Below are positions 8,227-14,961 of a stretch of 26,421 nucleotides of DNA, one piece after another. The position numbers and the translations under genes are program-made. The notes beneath the pieces are model-generated. The model was not told the DNA's origin and ran no database searches. It saw nothing but the letters and a program-made list of their open reading frames with translations. Position 1 is the first letter of the stretch; each line of letters opens with the position of its first letter. Source of the DNA: Clostridia bacterium (GTDB taxonomy: Bacteria > Bacillota_A > Clostridia > RUG12999); contig JAFYVD010000063.1 of the NCBI GenBank assembly GCA_017558425.1, positions 1 through 26,421 on the forward strand. Direction: 5' to 3'.

Positions 8227-8263
8227 TAAAAAAACTCTCTGCGGCTTTCGGGCAGAAAGTTTT
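8227..8263 (-). terminator. Terminator after rpsT
   Basis: Read on the minus strand, AACTTTCTGC pairs with GCAGAGAGTT (one G-T pair) around a CCGAAAGCC loop, followed by TTTTTTTAATTTT. It lies 6 bases after the rpsT stop and 18 bases upstream of the HAD gene start. Confidence 0.85.
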
Positions 8264-8268
8264 AATAA

Positions 8269-8511
8269 TTAAGCGTTTGCGTTAAGAGCCTTTGTAAGAC
8301 TTGATTTTTTTCTTGCAGCAGTGTTTTTGTGAAGAACACCTTTGCTAGCAGCCTGGTCAATCTTTTTAACTGCAGCTGCGTAATTTTCAGCAGTCTTATC
8401 AGCGTCGAACTTTTTGATGCTTGTTTTAAGAGCGGATTTAACCATCTGATTCTGCATGGATTTAGTTTCGATAACTTTTACTCTTTTTTTAGCTGATTTA
8501 ATGTTTGGCAC
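8269..8511 (-). CDS. rpsT: 30S ribosomal protein S20
   Basis: S20 is a small basic helical protein that binds 16S rRNA in the body of the 30S subunit. It has 80 aa from the chosen start, slightly short for the family. The start is GTG at 8511-8509, because the protein should begin with [10 protein letters not shown], the standard S20 opening. AGGTGA lies 6 or so bases upstream on the minus strand. The frame is open nine codons further upstream, but those residues do not belong to the family. The Lys/Arg/Ala-rich pattern and the conserved segments [12 protein letters not shown] and KKFDADKT support the call. It has its own strong promoter and a terminator, as is common for this monocistronic gene. 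Confidence 0.97.
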   Translation of the reverse strand: MPNIKSAKKRVKVIETKSMQNQMVKSALKTSIKKFDADKTAENYAAAVKKIDQAASKGVLHKNTAARKKSSLTKALNANA

Positions 8512-8549
8512 GATTCTCACCTCACGATTTAGTCTCAATATGTACTAGT

Positions 8550-8578
8550 ATTATATCACAAAGTTTTTGCAAATGCAA
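8550..8578 (-). promoter_or_regulatory. rpsT promoter
   Basis: On the minus strand, TTGCAT (8578-8573) is followed after 17 bases by TATAAT (8555-8550). The predicted leader to the GTG start is about 30 nt. Confidence 0.88.
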
Positions 8579-8640
8579 GCTTTTTTTTAAAAAAATACAA
8601 ACTTTTTTTGAAGGGGAGGAATTTAGTCGATAAAAAAGTA

Positions 8641-8669
8641 TTTACAAGGGTGGGTTTTTGTGGTAAAAT
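8641..8669 (+). promoter_or_regulatory. tRNA-Arg promoter
   Basis: TTTACA (8641-8646) and TAAAAT (8664-8669) are separated by 17 bases, and the -10 is preceded by an extended TG motif (TGG). Transcription would start about 5 bases before the mature tRNA. Confidence 0.85.
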
Positions 8670-8679
8670 AGATGAGTAA

Positions 8680-8754
8680 GTCTCGTTGGTCTAATGGATA
8701 AGATAACAGATTCCGGTTCTGTTGATATGGGTTCGATTCCTATACGGGACGCCA
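8680..8754 (+). tRNA. tRNA-Arg (anticodon CCG)
   Basis: All arms fold. The acceptor GTCTCGT pairs with ACGGGAC, discriminator G, and CCA is encoded. The D stem is GTCT/AGAT. The anticodon stem is ACAGA/TCTGT with loop TTCCGGT, giving anticodon CCG at 8713-8715, which reads the CGG arginine codon. The T stem is ATGGG/CCTAT with loop TTCGATT. The gene has its own promoter and terminator and is divergent from rpsT. An AT-rich segment starts just downstream, but I found no repeat of the tRNA 3' end to mark an integration event. Confidence 0.96.
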
Positions 8755-8756
8755 AG

Positions 8757-8802
8757 AAACCGAATGATTTAGATGACATATCTTTATTATTCGGTTTTTT
8801 TG
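8757..8802 (+). terminator. Terminator after tRNA-Arg
   Basis: AAACCGAAT pairs with ATTCGGTTT around a 23-base loop, followed by a run of T. It begins 3 bases after the CCA end. Confidence 0.88.
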
Positions 8803-8820
8803 TTATAATTAATTAAATAC

Positions 8821-8857
8821 CGTGTATGTTGACACGATATTTTTACAACGATATAAT
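8821..8857 (+). promoter_or_regulatory. Consensus promoter of the GH116 gene with an overlapping inverted repeat
   Basis: TTGACA (8829-8834) and TATAAT (8852-8857) are perfect sigma-A hexamers 17 bases apart. An inverted repeat CGTGT (8821-8825) and ACACG (8832-8836) spans the -35 box, a plausible repressor operator. A LacI-type regulator stub lies directly after the GH116 gene, so the site may once have been its target. The promoter call is firm; the operator is a guess. Confidence 0.85.
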
Positions 8858-8882
8858 TAAGACGAGATCTGGAGGTGTTGTT

Positions 8883-11414
8883 ATGAAATATGTTAATCAG
8901 TATACAAAAGAAATATCTTTTCCGTTAGGTGGAATTGGAACGGGAAGCATAGGTTTTGGCGGGGATGGCAGATTGATAGATTGGGAGATTTTTAATAAAC
9001 CTTCAAAAGGAAGTGTAAACAGATATTCGCATTTTGCGATAAGAGCGATACAGGGTGATAAAATTACAGCTGCTGTTTTAAATGGTGATATGCAGAAAGA
9101 ATTAATAGGGCAATACAATAAGCATATGTGGAGTTGGAATAGCTTTGGTTCTGGAGCAAATAATGAGAAATTGTGTGGATTCCCTCATTTTAAAGATGTG
9201 GAATTTAATGGTGAATTTCCTATGGCATTCGTTAGTTTTAAAGACGAAAAATTCCCGGCAAATATAAATATGACAGCTTTTAATCCGTTTATTCCTCGGG
9301 ATTCAATGAACTCAAGCATACCTGCTGCGTTTTTTGAAATAGAAGTAGAAAATACAACGTCTGAAAATATAATATATCAGGTAGCTTTATCTGTAGCAAA
9401 TCCTTACGAAAAATCAGTAAACAAGGCAGATACAAAGAATGGTTTTAAGGTGCTGACACTTTTTAATAACGGAGTCTGTAAGGATGAAATAGAATATGGA
9501 GATTTGACTTTAGCGACTGATTGTGACACTACATATACACAAACATATTGGTATCGTGGAACTTGGCGGGATAATATAGTATCATTCTGGAATGAGTTTT
9601 CTAACAGCAAAAATATAAAAGAAAGAATATATGATACCGAAGGCAGATATGATATTGGTACATTGGTAGCAGAAATATCGGTATGTCCAAACGAAAAAAA
9701 GAAAGTGAGATTTATATTATCGTGGAATGTGCCCAACAATTATAATTATTGGAACGAATGTAAAAACGATGATGGAACTCATATGACGTGGAAAAATTAT
9801 TATGCCACAGTTTTTGAAAATTCTACAGAAACCGCGGTATATTCACTTCAAAATTGGAAAGATTTATACAATCGTACAATAAAATTCAAAAATTCATTGC
9901 ATGAATCAACCTTACCAAAAGAAATAATTGATGCTGTTTCATCTAATCTTTCTGTATTAAAGTCACCTACGGTTTTAAGGCTTGAAGATGGTTCATTTTA
10001 TGGATGGGAAGGTGTAGCAGAGTTAATAGGTTTGTGTGAAGGAACTTGCCAGCATGTATGGAACTATGCGTATGCATTATGTTTCTTATTCCCTGACCTT
10101 GAACGATCAATCAGAGATATTGAATTCAAACACAGTACAGACGACAAAGGTAGAATGGCTTTTAGAACAAAGTTGCCGTTGGGTAGAAAAATGTCTGATT
10201 TCAGGGCATGTGTAGACGGTCAAATGGGAACAGTTATTAAATGTTACAGAGAATGGAAAATCTCCGGTGACAATAAATGGCTTAAAGATAACTGGGATAA
10301 TATAAAAAAAGTTTTAGAATATGCATGGAGCGATCAAAACGAGGATTGCTGGGATTTAGACAAGGACGGAGTGCTTGAAGGAAGACAACATCACACGCTG
10401 GATTTGGAGCTTTTCGGCCCGTCATCATGGCTTGAAGGAATGTATCTTGCGGCACTTAAAGCTGCTACAGAAATGGCAGAATTTTTAAATGATACAAAAA
10501 AAGCACAAGGATATCGTCAGTTGTTTGAAAAAGGATATAAATGGACAAAGGAAAATTTGTTTAATGGCAAATACTTTATTCAAAAGGTTGATATAACCAA
10601 CAAAGAAATAACGGATAAATTCGATGCATCAGAAAGTTACTGGAATAATGAAACAAATCAAATAAAATATCAAATTGCAGAGGGGTCTTCTATCGATCAA
10701 ATGCTCGCACAATGGCATGCGAATATATTAGGATTAGGTGAAATTTTTGATAAGGAACAAAGGGCCTGCGCTTTATCTGAAATGATGAAAAATAACTTTA
10801 AACCTACAATGCGTGATTTTGTTAATCACTGGCGGGTTTTTGCCATCAATGATGAGGCCGGAACAGTTATATGTGATTATCCTGAAGAAGTGGAAAAGCC
10901 CGAAATTCCTATATCATATAGCGAAGAAACAATGACGGGATTCGAGTATGCATTTGCAGGACTTTTGTGCTCGCAAGGAAAGTTTCAGGATGGTTTTAAG
11001 GTTGTAAAAGCAATACGAGACAGATTTGACGGTGAAAAAAGAAATCCTTGGAACGAATTTGAGTGTGGAAGTAATTATGCACGTTCGATGGCAAGTTACG
11101 CACTCATACCGATACTTTGCGGTTTTGAATTTGATATGCCGAATAACCATATAGGATTTAATCCGTATAAAACAAATAATTTCAAGTGTATTTGGAGCCT
11201 TGCTGATGCATGGGGAAATGTTGAATTTAACAGTGGTTCTGTGAAGATTGACGTATATGAAGGTCGGTTGAAACTTAAATCATTAGGTTTAAAATGCCTT
11301 GAAAGTATTAAAAACTTGAAAATTGATGGGAAAAATGTTGATTTTAAATTTGAAAATGGTATAATTAATTTTAAGGAAATAAATATTTTAAATGGTGTGG
11401 AGATTGAAATATGA
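8883..11414 (+). CDS. GH116-family beta-glycosidase (GBA2-like)
   Basis: This is a glycoside hydrolase of the family that includes GBA2 glucosylceramidase and bacterial beta-glucosidases/xylosidases, 843 aa. ATG 8883 is chosen because GGAGG (8871-8875) lies 7 bases upstream and the family opening FPLGGIGTGSIGFGGDGRL follows closely. The earlier in-frame ATG at 8826 lies inside the promoter. The N-terminal beta domain ends at about 350. The catalytic alpha-barrel holds Glu376 (SFYGWEG), the GTCQHVWNY segment, and Asp507 in HHTLDLELFG, a candidate acid/base. The precise nucleophile is not certain. There is no signal peptide, so it acts in the cytoplasm. The gene is visibly richer in A and T (ATA, AAA, AAT codons) than its neighbours, suggesting acquisition. 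Its stop overlaps the start of a LacI-like stub (ATGA). Confidence 0.88.
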   Translation: MKYVNQYTKEISFPLGGIGTGSIGFGGDGRLIDWEIFNKPSKGSVNRYSHFAIRAIQGDKITAAVLNGDMQKELIGQYNKHMWSWNSFGSGANNEKLCGFPHFKDVEFNGEFPMAFVSFKDEKFPANINMTAFNPFIPRDSMNSSIPAAFFEIEVENTTSENIIYQVALSVANPYEKSVNKADTKNGFKVLTLFNNGVCKDEIEYGDLTLATDCDTTYTQTYWYRGTWRDNIVSFWNEFSNSKNIKERIYDTEGRYDIGTLVAEISVCPNEKKKVRFILSWNVPNNYNYWNECKNDDGTHMTWKNYYATVFENSTETAVYSLQNWKDLYNRTIKFKNSLHESTLPKEIIDAVSSNLSVLKSPTVLRLEDGSFYGWEGVAELIGLCEGTCQHVWNYAYALCFLFPDLERSIRDIEFKHSTDDKGRMAFRTKLPLGRKMSDFRACVDGQMGTVIKCYREWKISGDNKWLKDNWDNIKKVLEYAWSDQNEDCWDLDKDGVLEGRQHHTLDLELFGPSSWLEGMYLAALKAATEMAEFLNDTKKAQGYRQLFEKGYKWTKENLFNGKYFIQKVDITNKEITDKFDASESYWNNETNQIKYQIAEGSSIDQMLAQWHANILGLGEIFDKEQRACALSEMMKNNFKPTMRDFVNHWRVFAINDEAGTVICDYPEEVEKPEIPISYSEETMTGFEYAFAGLLCSQGKFQDGFKVVKAIRDRFDGEKRNPWNEFECGSNYARSMASYALIPILCGFEFDMPNNHIGFNPYKTNNFKCIWSLADAWGNVEFNSGSVKIDVYEGRLKLKSLGLKCLESIKNLKIDGKNVDFKFENGIINFKEINILNGVEIEI

Positions 11415-11509
11415 AAAGCCTTAAAATAACAACTTCTCAGATTGCAAAAATATGTAATGTTTCGCAAGGAACTGTTGACAGAGCTTTGAATAACAGACTT
11501 GGCATCTAA
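11411..11509 (+). pseudogene. LacI-family regulator, N-terminal stub
   Basis: An ATG overlapping the GH116 stop (ATGA at 11411-11414) opens a 32-codon frame. It contains ITTSQIAKICNVSQGTVDRA and LNNRLGI, then TAA. This is the helix-turn-helix and hinge-proximal part of a LacI-type repressor (TTSQIA, VSQGTVDRALN). The sugar-binding domain of about 270 residues is missing, and no continuation is found in the 500 bases that follow. The match to the family is strong and stops abruptly after LNNRLGI. The overlap shows it was the second gene of the GH116 operon before the loss. A 32-residue product could not bind operator DNA in the normal dimeric way. Confidence 0.85.
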
Positions 11510-11527
11510 ACCATTCGGATCTTCCAA

Positions 11528-11568
11528 GAAAAGACCGCTAACTTTGTATCAAAGTTAGCGGTCTTTTC
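11528..11568 (+). terminator. 19-bp perfect hairpin, probable terminator or element end
   Basis: GAAAAGACCGCTAACTTTG (11528-11546) pairs perfectly with 11550-11568 around the loop TAT. The 3' arm ends in TCTTTTC, so it can act as a terminator on the plus strand and, by symmetry, on the minus strand. It lies between the LacI stub and the mini-hairpin array and may mark the edge of the inserted element. Confidence 0.7.
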
Positions 11569-11576
11569 AACTAAAT

Positions 11577-11626
11577 CCGTCTTGCGACGGAATAAATCCA
11601 CTTTGTGGATGAAATCACTATGTGAT
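11577..11626 (+). repeat. Array of three mini-hairpins
   Basis: Three small palindromes lie in a row: CCGTC-ttgc-GACGG (11577-11590), ATCCAC-ttt-GTGGAT (11596-11610) and ATCAC-tat-GTGAT (11614-11626). They are separated by AATAA and GAA spacers. The stem sequences differ while the layout repeats every 17-19 bases. They run into the start of the four-helix-bundle frame. From general memory, similar arrays occur beside such genes in other Clostridia, which I could not check. Confidence 0.65.
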
Positions 11627-11905
11627 GGAACTAAAGGTCATTATTCCATTGTTAATCAACTGGAAAGAAGTGCAACAAGTATAGGCGCTAATATCAGAGA
11701 AGCAAAATACGCTCATAGTAAACCTGACTTTATATCAAAACTTCAAATTTCCTTAAAGGAATGCTATGAAACTGAATATTGGCTTGAACTTATGGAGCGA
11801 GCAGAAATATTGCCTGACGTTTCTGCTTTTATACATAGTTGCGGAGTTATTCGCAAAATGCTCATCTCATCCATTAACACCGCTAAACAAAAAGCCGGCA
11901 AATAA
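11609..11905 (+). CDS. Four-helix-bundle protein (23S rRNA IVS/S23 family), N-terminus probably lost
   Basis: The frame encodes about 98 residues from the ATG at 11609. SIVNQLERSATSIGANIREA and the following KPDFISKLQISLKECYETE and YWLEL match helices two and three of the four-helix-bundle (S23/IVS, Avd-like) family. Members are usually about 115-130 aa and begin with a first helix of some 25-30 residues, for which there is no room here. The preceding bases are the mini-hairpin array, and no ribosome binding site is seen before the ATG. Upstream codons to 11582 (TTG) are open but just translate the hairpins. The family is known from insertions in 23S rRNA and from partners of diversity-generating retroelements; this copy has no reverse transcriptase nearby. 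It is probably a decayed or minimal mobile-element gene. Confidence 0.7.
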   Translation: MKSLCDGTKGHYSIVNQLERSATSIGANIREAKYAHSKPDFISKLQISLKECYETEYWLELMERAEILPDVSAFIHSCGVIRKMLISSINTAKQKAGK

Positions 11906-11958
11906 AATTACTGCTTGAAAAGGTTAATATAAGTCAGTGGTTTTGATAAAATAAGTCA

Positions 11959-11987
11959 TTTACAAACTGTATTACTTATGTTAGAAT
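11959..11987 (+). promoter_or_regulatory. Promoter of the GH127-SGNH operon
   Basis: TTTACA (11959-11964) and TAGAAT (11982-11987) are separated by 17 bases. The resulting leader would be short, about 14 nt before ATG 12008. Confidence 0.65.
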
Positions 11988-12007
11988 ATGCTTGTGAGGT
12001 GATGAAC

Positions 12008-13885
12008 ATGAAAGAAATTTTCAAAAATGCTAAATACAGCGGATTTGTTCAATCCGCTTTTGAATTTGTGGAAAAGGAGCAACTGCTCCGTGAAGATTTG
12101 TGGGAACGGTTTGTTCAGCAGTTCCGCGAGGATGCCGACTATGAAGGCGGATGGCGCGGCGAATACTGGGGCAAAATGATGCGGGGCGCTTGCCTTGTTT
12201 ATCAGTACACAAAAAATGAAAAGCTCTATTCCGTTTTGTGCAAAACTGTCTGCGATATGATTGAAAGTGCCGATGAAAAGGGCAGAATCAGCAGCTACGC
12301 TGCAAACCACGAGTTTGAGGCGTGGGATATGTGGTGCAGGAAATATGTTCTGCTGGGCATGGAATATTTTCTTGAAATCTGCAAGGACGAAAAGTTTGCC
12401 GCTGATGTGATAAAATCAATGCGCGGTCAGCTTGATTATATAATTGAAAGAATTGGTCGAGGCGAAGGGAAAAAGGAGATTACGGCGGCCACAAGACATT
12501 GGCGCGGTCTGAATTCATCCTCCATTCTGGAACCTGTTGTGAAACTTTATAATCTGACGGGCGAGCAGAAATATTTTGATTTTGCAAAATACATAGTTGA
12601 TATCGGTTGTATAGATATTGCAAACATTTTTGAGCTGGCGTATGAAAACAAATTTTATCCATATCAGTATCCCGTTACAAAGGCGTATGAGATGACATCC
12701 TGCTTTGAAGGATTGATAGAATTTTATAAAATTACCGGCGAAGAAAAATATAAAACAGCAATCGTAAACTTTGCCGACAAGGTGCTGGAAAGTGATTTTA
12801 CGGTAATCGGCTGTTGCGGATGCACCCACGAACTGTTTGACCATTCAACTGTTCGTCAGGCAAACACCACCAACGAAGAAATTATGCAGGAAACCTGCGT
12901 AACCGTGACACTTATGAAATTTTTCTATCGTGTTCACCTCCTGACGGGCGATCCTAAATATGTTGACGCTTTTGAAATATCTTTGTATAACGCATATCTC
13001 GGCTCATTCAACACAGAAGGCGTTATTGAACCCATGATAAAACGTGAGCATCCCGACTGGACGGCAGAGCCGCTACCTTTTGACAGTTACAGTCCTTTGA
13101 CGGCAGGCAGAAGAGGTAACGGAATCGGTGGTCTGAAATGTATGTCGGACAATCACTATTACGGTTGTTGCGCTTGTATCGGTTCGGCAGGAATAGGGCT
13201 TGTTCCGCAGATGCAGATTTTAAAATCGGACAGCGGAATTGTGCTTAACCTTTATATAAACGGCAAAACTACGACAGATGATGGAATAACGCTCAATATA
13301 GATACGGAATACCCAAAATACGGAACTGTTAAAGTTTCGGTTGAAACTGCGGATGTGAAAAAGTTTGAACTTGCGCTCAGAAATCCGTCGTGGAGCAAAT
13401 CTACCAAAACAGCGGTGAACGGCGAGCCGGTACAGGCGACCGACGGATATATAAAAATTGACCGAAAGTGGAAAAACGGCGACACGGTTGAGCTTGAATT
13501 TGATATGTCAACAGAAGTGATTTATCCCATCCCTTACGGCACGGATATTCTTATGAACAATGTTGTCTGGGGTTATAACTATATCGTGCCCAACTATGAC
13601 GAGGAAGACCCGCTCGCGAAAAATCATATTGCACTTCGCCGCGGCCCTGTTATGCTTGCGATGGAAAACAGGCTTGGTTACAGCGTGGATGATGCAATTG
13701 ATGTGAAAATCGAAAACGGGTTTGTTGATGCAAAGCTGACTGACAAAGAGATTCCGTTTGATGCCATTGTGAAGGCGGAAATTCCGCTGACCGACGGAAA
13801 AACTATCACTGTCACAGACTATGCTTCGGCGGGGAAACTGTGGACAGATGAAAGCAAAATGGCGGTTTGGCTGCTGACCAAATAA
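12008..13885 (+). CDS. GH127-family (DUF1680) glycosidase, putative beta-L-arabinofuranosidase
   Basis: This cytoplasmic glycoside hydrolase of 625 aa belongs to the family typified by Bifidobacterium HypBA1, which removes terminal beta-L-arabinofuranose. The Zn/thiolate active site is recognisable. Glu295 and Cys297 (QETC) match HypBA1 Glu338 and Cys340. Cys387 and Cys388 in YGCCACIGSAG match the Cys417 (nucleophile)/Cys418 pair. An alpha/alpha barrel covers roughly residues 20-400 and beta domains follow. ATG 12008 is chosen because GAGGTG (11996-12001) lies 6 bases upstream; ATGs at 11978 and 12002 have no usable site. There is no signal peptide. The SGNH hydrolase follows after 16 bases, suggesting joint removal of arabinose and acetyl groups. 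Related families such as GH146 share these residues, so the exact linkage is open. Confidence 0.85.
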   Translation: MKEIFKNAKYSGFVQSAFEFVEKEQLLREDLWERFVQQFREDADYEGGWRGEYWGKMMRGACLVYQYTKNEKLYSVLCKTVCDMIESADEKGRISSYAANHEFEAWDMWCRKYVLLGMEYFLEICKDEKFAADVIKSMRGQLDYIIERIGRGEGKKEITAATRHWRGLNSSSILEPVVKLYNLTGEQKYFDFAKYIVDIGCIDIANIFELAYENKFYPYQYPVTKAYEMTSCFEGLIEFYKITGEEKYKTAIVNFADKVLESDFTVIGCCGCTHELFDHSTVRQANTTNEEIMQETCVTVTLMKFFYRVHLLTGDPKYVDAFEISLYNAYLGSFNTEGVIEPMIKREHPDWTAEPLPFDSYSPLTAGRRGNGIGGLKCMSDNHYYGCCACIGSAGIGLVPQMQILKSDSGIVLNLYINGKTTTDDGITLNIDTEYPKYGTVKVSVETADVKKFELALRNPSWSKSTKTAVNGEPVQATDGYIKIDRKWKNGDTVELEFDMSTEVIYPIPYGTDILMNNVVWGYNYIVPNYDEEDPLAKNHIALRRGPVMLAMENRLGYSVDDAIDVKIENGFVDAKLTDKEIPFDAIVKAEIPLTDGKTITVTDYASAGKLWTDESKMAVWLLTK

Positions 13886-13901
13886 ATATGAGGTGACAAA
13901 A

Positions 13902-14798
13902 ATGTTTAAAGACAGAGATATAATTTGTTTTCTCGGCGACAGCATCACTGCGGCAGACCGATGGACTGCTGAGGTTTATCAGGAGCTGAGAAAAAAGTAT
14001 AAAATAAAATGCTATAACTGTGGAGTTTCGGGCGGCAGAGCAAGACGTGCGGCGAAATATCTGCACTCAAGATGCCTCAGTTTTAACCCCGATTATGTTA
14101 CAATCTGTTTTGGGATTAATGATATCGACAGACAATGCTACGCCGACAGGGAAAATCCCGAAAATGCGGCGAAAATCAAAAGTTCGCTTGCCGAATATGA
14201 AGCGGCGATTGAAAGCATCATAAATGATGTTATTGCCTCGGGAGCTCAGCCTATTTTGTGTATTCCTTCGCCTTATGATGAGGTGAGTGATATTGAAACT
14301 CCCAACTTAAAATGTCAGTGCGGACTTGAGCAGGTTGAAGAGATTATCCGCAAGTTTGCAGAAAAATACAACTGTCCTCTTGTGGATTTTAAAAAAGAAC
14401 TGTTGCCGCTTTTGGGCAAAGAGCCTATTATAAATGCCGACAGAGTTCACCCGACATTTTTGGGTCAGCATATAATGGCGCAATCCTTCCTTCGTGATAT
14501 GGGCGAACAGGAAACCTGCGATTTCGACACACCCTTTGAGTTCGAGGATTGGAACCGGAAACGAACAGATGCCTACTGGAAAATTCAGCCGCTTAATTTT
14601 GTGGAATATTGTGCGTTGTTTGACAGATGCTACGACGCTAATCTTACCCTTGCGGAGAAAAAAGAAATTGCGAAAAAAGACCTCGAGTATTATGAGGACA
14701 AAACGGAGTACATTCCTGCGGCACTTGCCAAATATGTTGAGGAAATGGATAATTACGATAAATATGTAGGCGAAATTGTGAAACTTACTATATTTTAA
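13902..14798 (+). CDS. SGNH/GDSL-family hydrolase (putative carbohydrate esterase)
   Basis: This is a serine esterase of the SGNH fold, 298 aa, probably removing acetyl or similar groups from oligosaccharides. Block I is FLGDSITAAD with Ser14. The block II Gly is in GVSGGRARRA, and block III is CFGINDID with the Asn. Block V is DRVHPTFLGQHIM with the Asp180/His183 dyad. The ATG at 13902 is chosen over the in-frame GTG at 13893, which lies inside the AGGTGA ribosome binding site (13891-13896). The C-terminal 90 residues beyond the catalytic core are charged and helical-looking, of unknown use. No signal peptide is present. It is the second gene of the operon with the GH127-like enzyme and is followed by a perfect palindromic terminator. 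Confidence 0.88.
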   Translation: MFKDRDIICFLGDSITAADRWTAEVYQELRKKYKIKCYNCGVSGGRARRAAKYLHSRCLSFNPDYVTICFGINDIDRQCYADRENPENAAKIKSSLAEYEAAIESIINDVIASGAQPILCIPSPYDEVSDIETPNLKCQCGLEQVEEIIRKFAEKYNCPLVDFKKELLPLLGKEPIINADRVHPTFLGQHIMAQSFLRDMGEQETCDFDTPFEFEDWNRKRTDAYWKIQPLNFVEYCALFDRCYDANLTLAEKKEIAKKDLEYYEDKTEYIPAALAKYVEEMDNYDKYVGEIVKLTIF

Positions 14799-14802
14799 AA
14801 CG

Positions 14803-14837
14803 AAAGGAGCTGTAAAAAATTTTTTACAGCTCCTTTT
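14803..14837 (+). terminator. Palindromic terminator after the SGNH gene
   Basis: AAAGGAGCTGTAAAAAA pairs with TTTTTTACAGCTCCTTT, a near-perfect palindrome with hardly any loop, ending in a T run. It begins 5 bases after the stop. It also forms the left end of the repeated element described separately. Confidence 0.88.
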
Positions 14838-14961
14838 TCAGGGGATAGGGAAAATTGTTCAGAATGGTAGATTCCAAAATACAACTTTTTTTCAAAGCTT
14901 TAGTACTAATTAAATTTTGTTGATTTCTGCCTTTTTGCGGTCTGGACTATTTTACAGCCCC
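14806..14961. repeat. Repeated hairpin element, copy 1 (MITE-like)
   Basis: The segment begins GGAGCTGTAAAA and ends TTTTACAGCCCC, so its ends are imperfect terminal inverted repeats of 12 bases. Inside it, AGGGGATAGGGAAAATTGTT continuing as CAGAATGG (14840-14867) recurs at 23296-23322 with few changes, and TGGACTATTTT (14943-14953) recurs at 23320-23330. Compared with copy 2 it carries about 76 extra bases between these two blocks. Its right end runs into the last codons of the MATE gene. No coding frame is present. Confidence 0.55.

Noticed and set aside
8680..8754. tRNA-Arg as an integration (att) site
   Set aside because: I found no copy of the tRNA 3' end downstream to 11905 and no integrase gene.
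11577..11626. Possible short CRISPR array
   Set aside because: The units are palindromes with changing stems of 5-6 bases, spaced by 3-5 bases. There are no identical repeats of 24 or more bases, no unique spacers of normal length and no cas genes.
11423..11905. Remaining part of the LacI gene beyond the inserted element
   Set aside because: No frame up to the GH127-like gene resembles the LacI sugar-binding domain, so the gene is deleted rather than merely interrupted.
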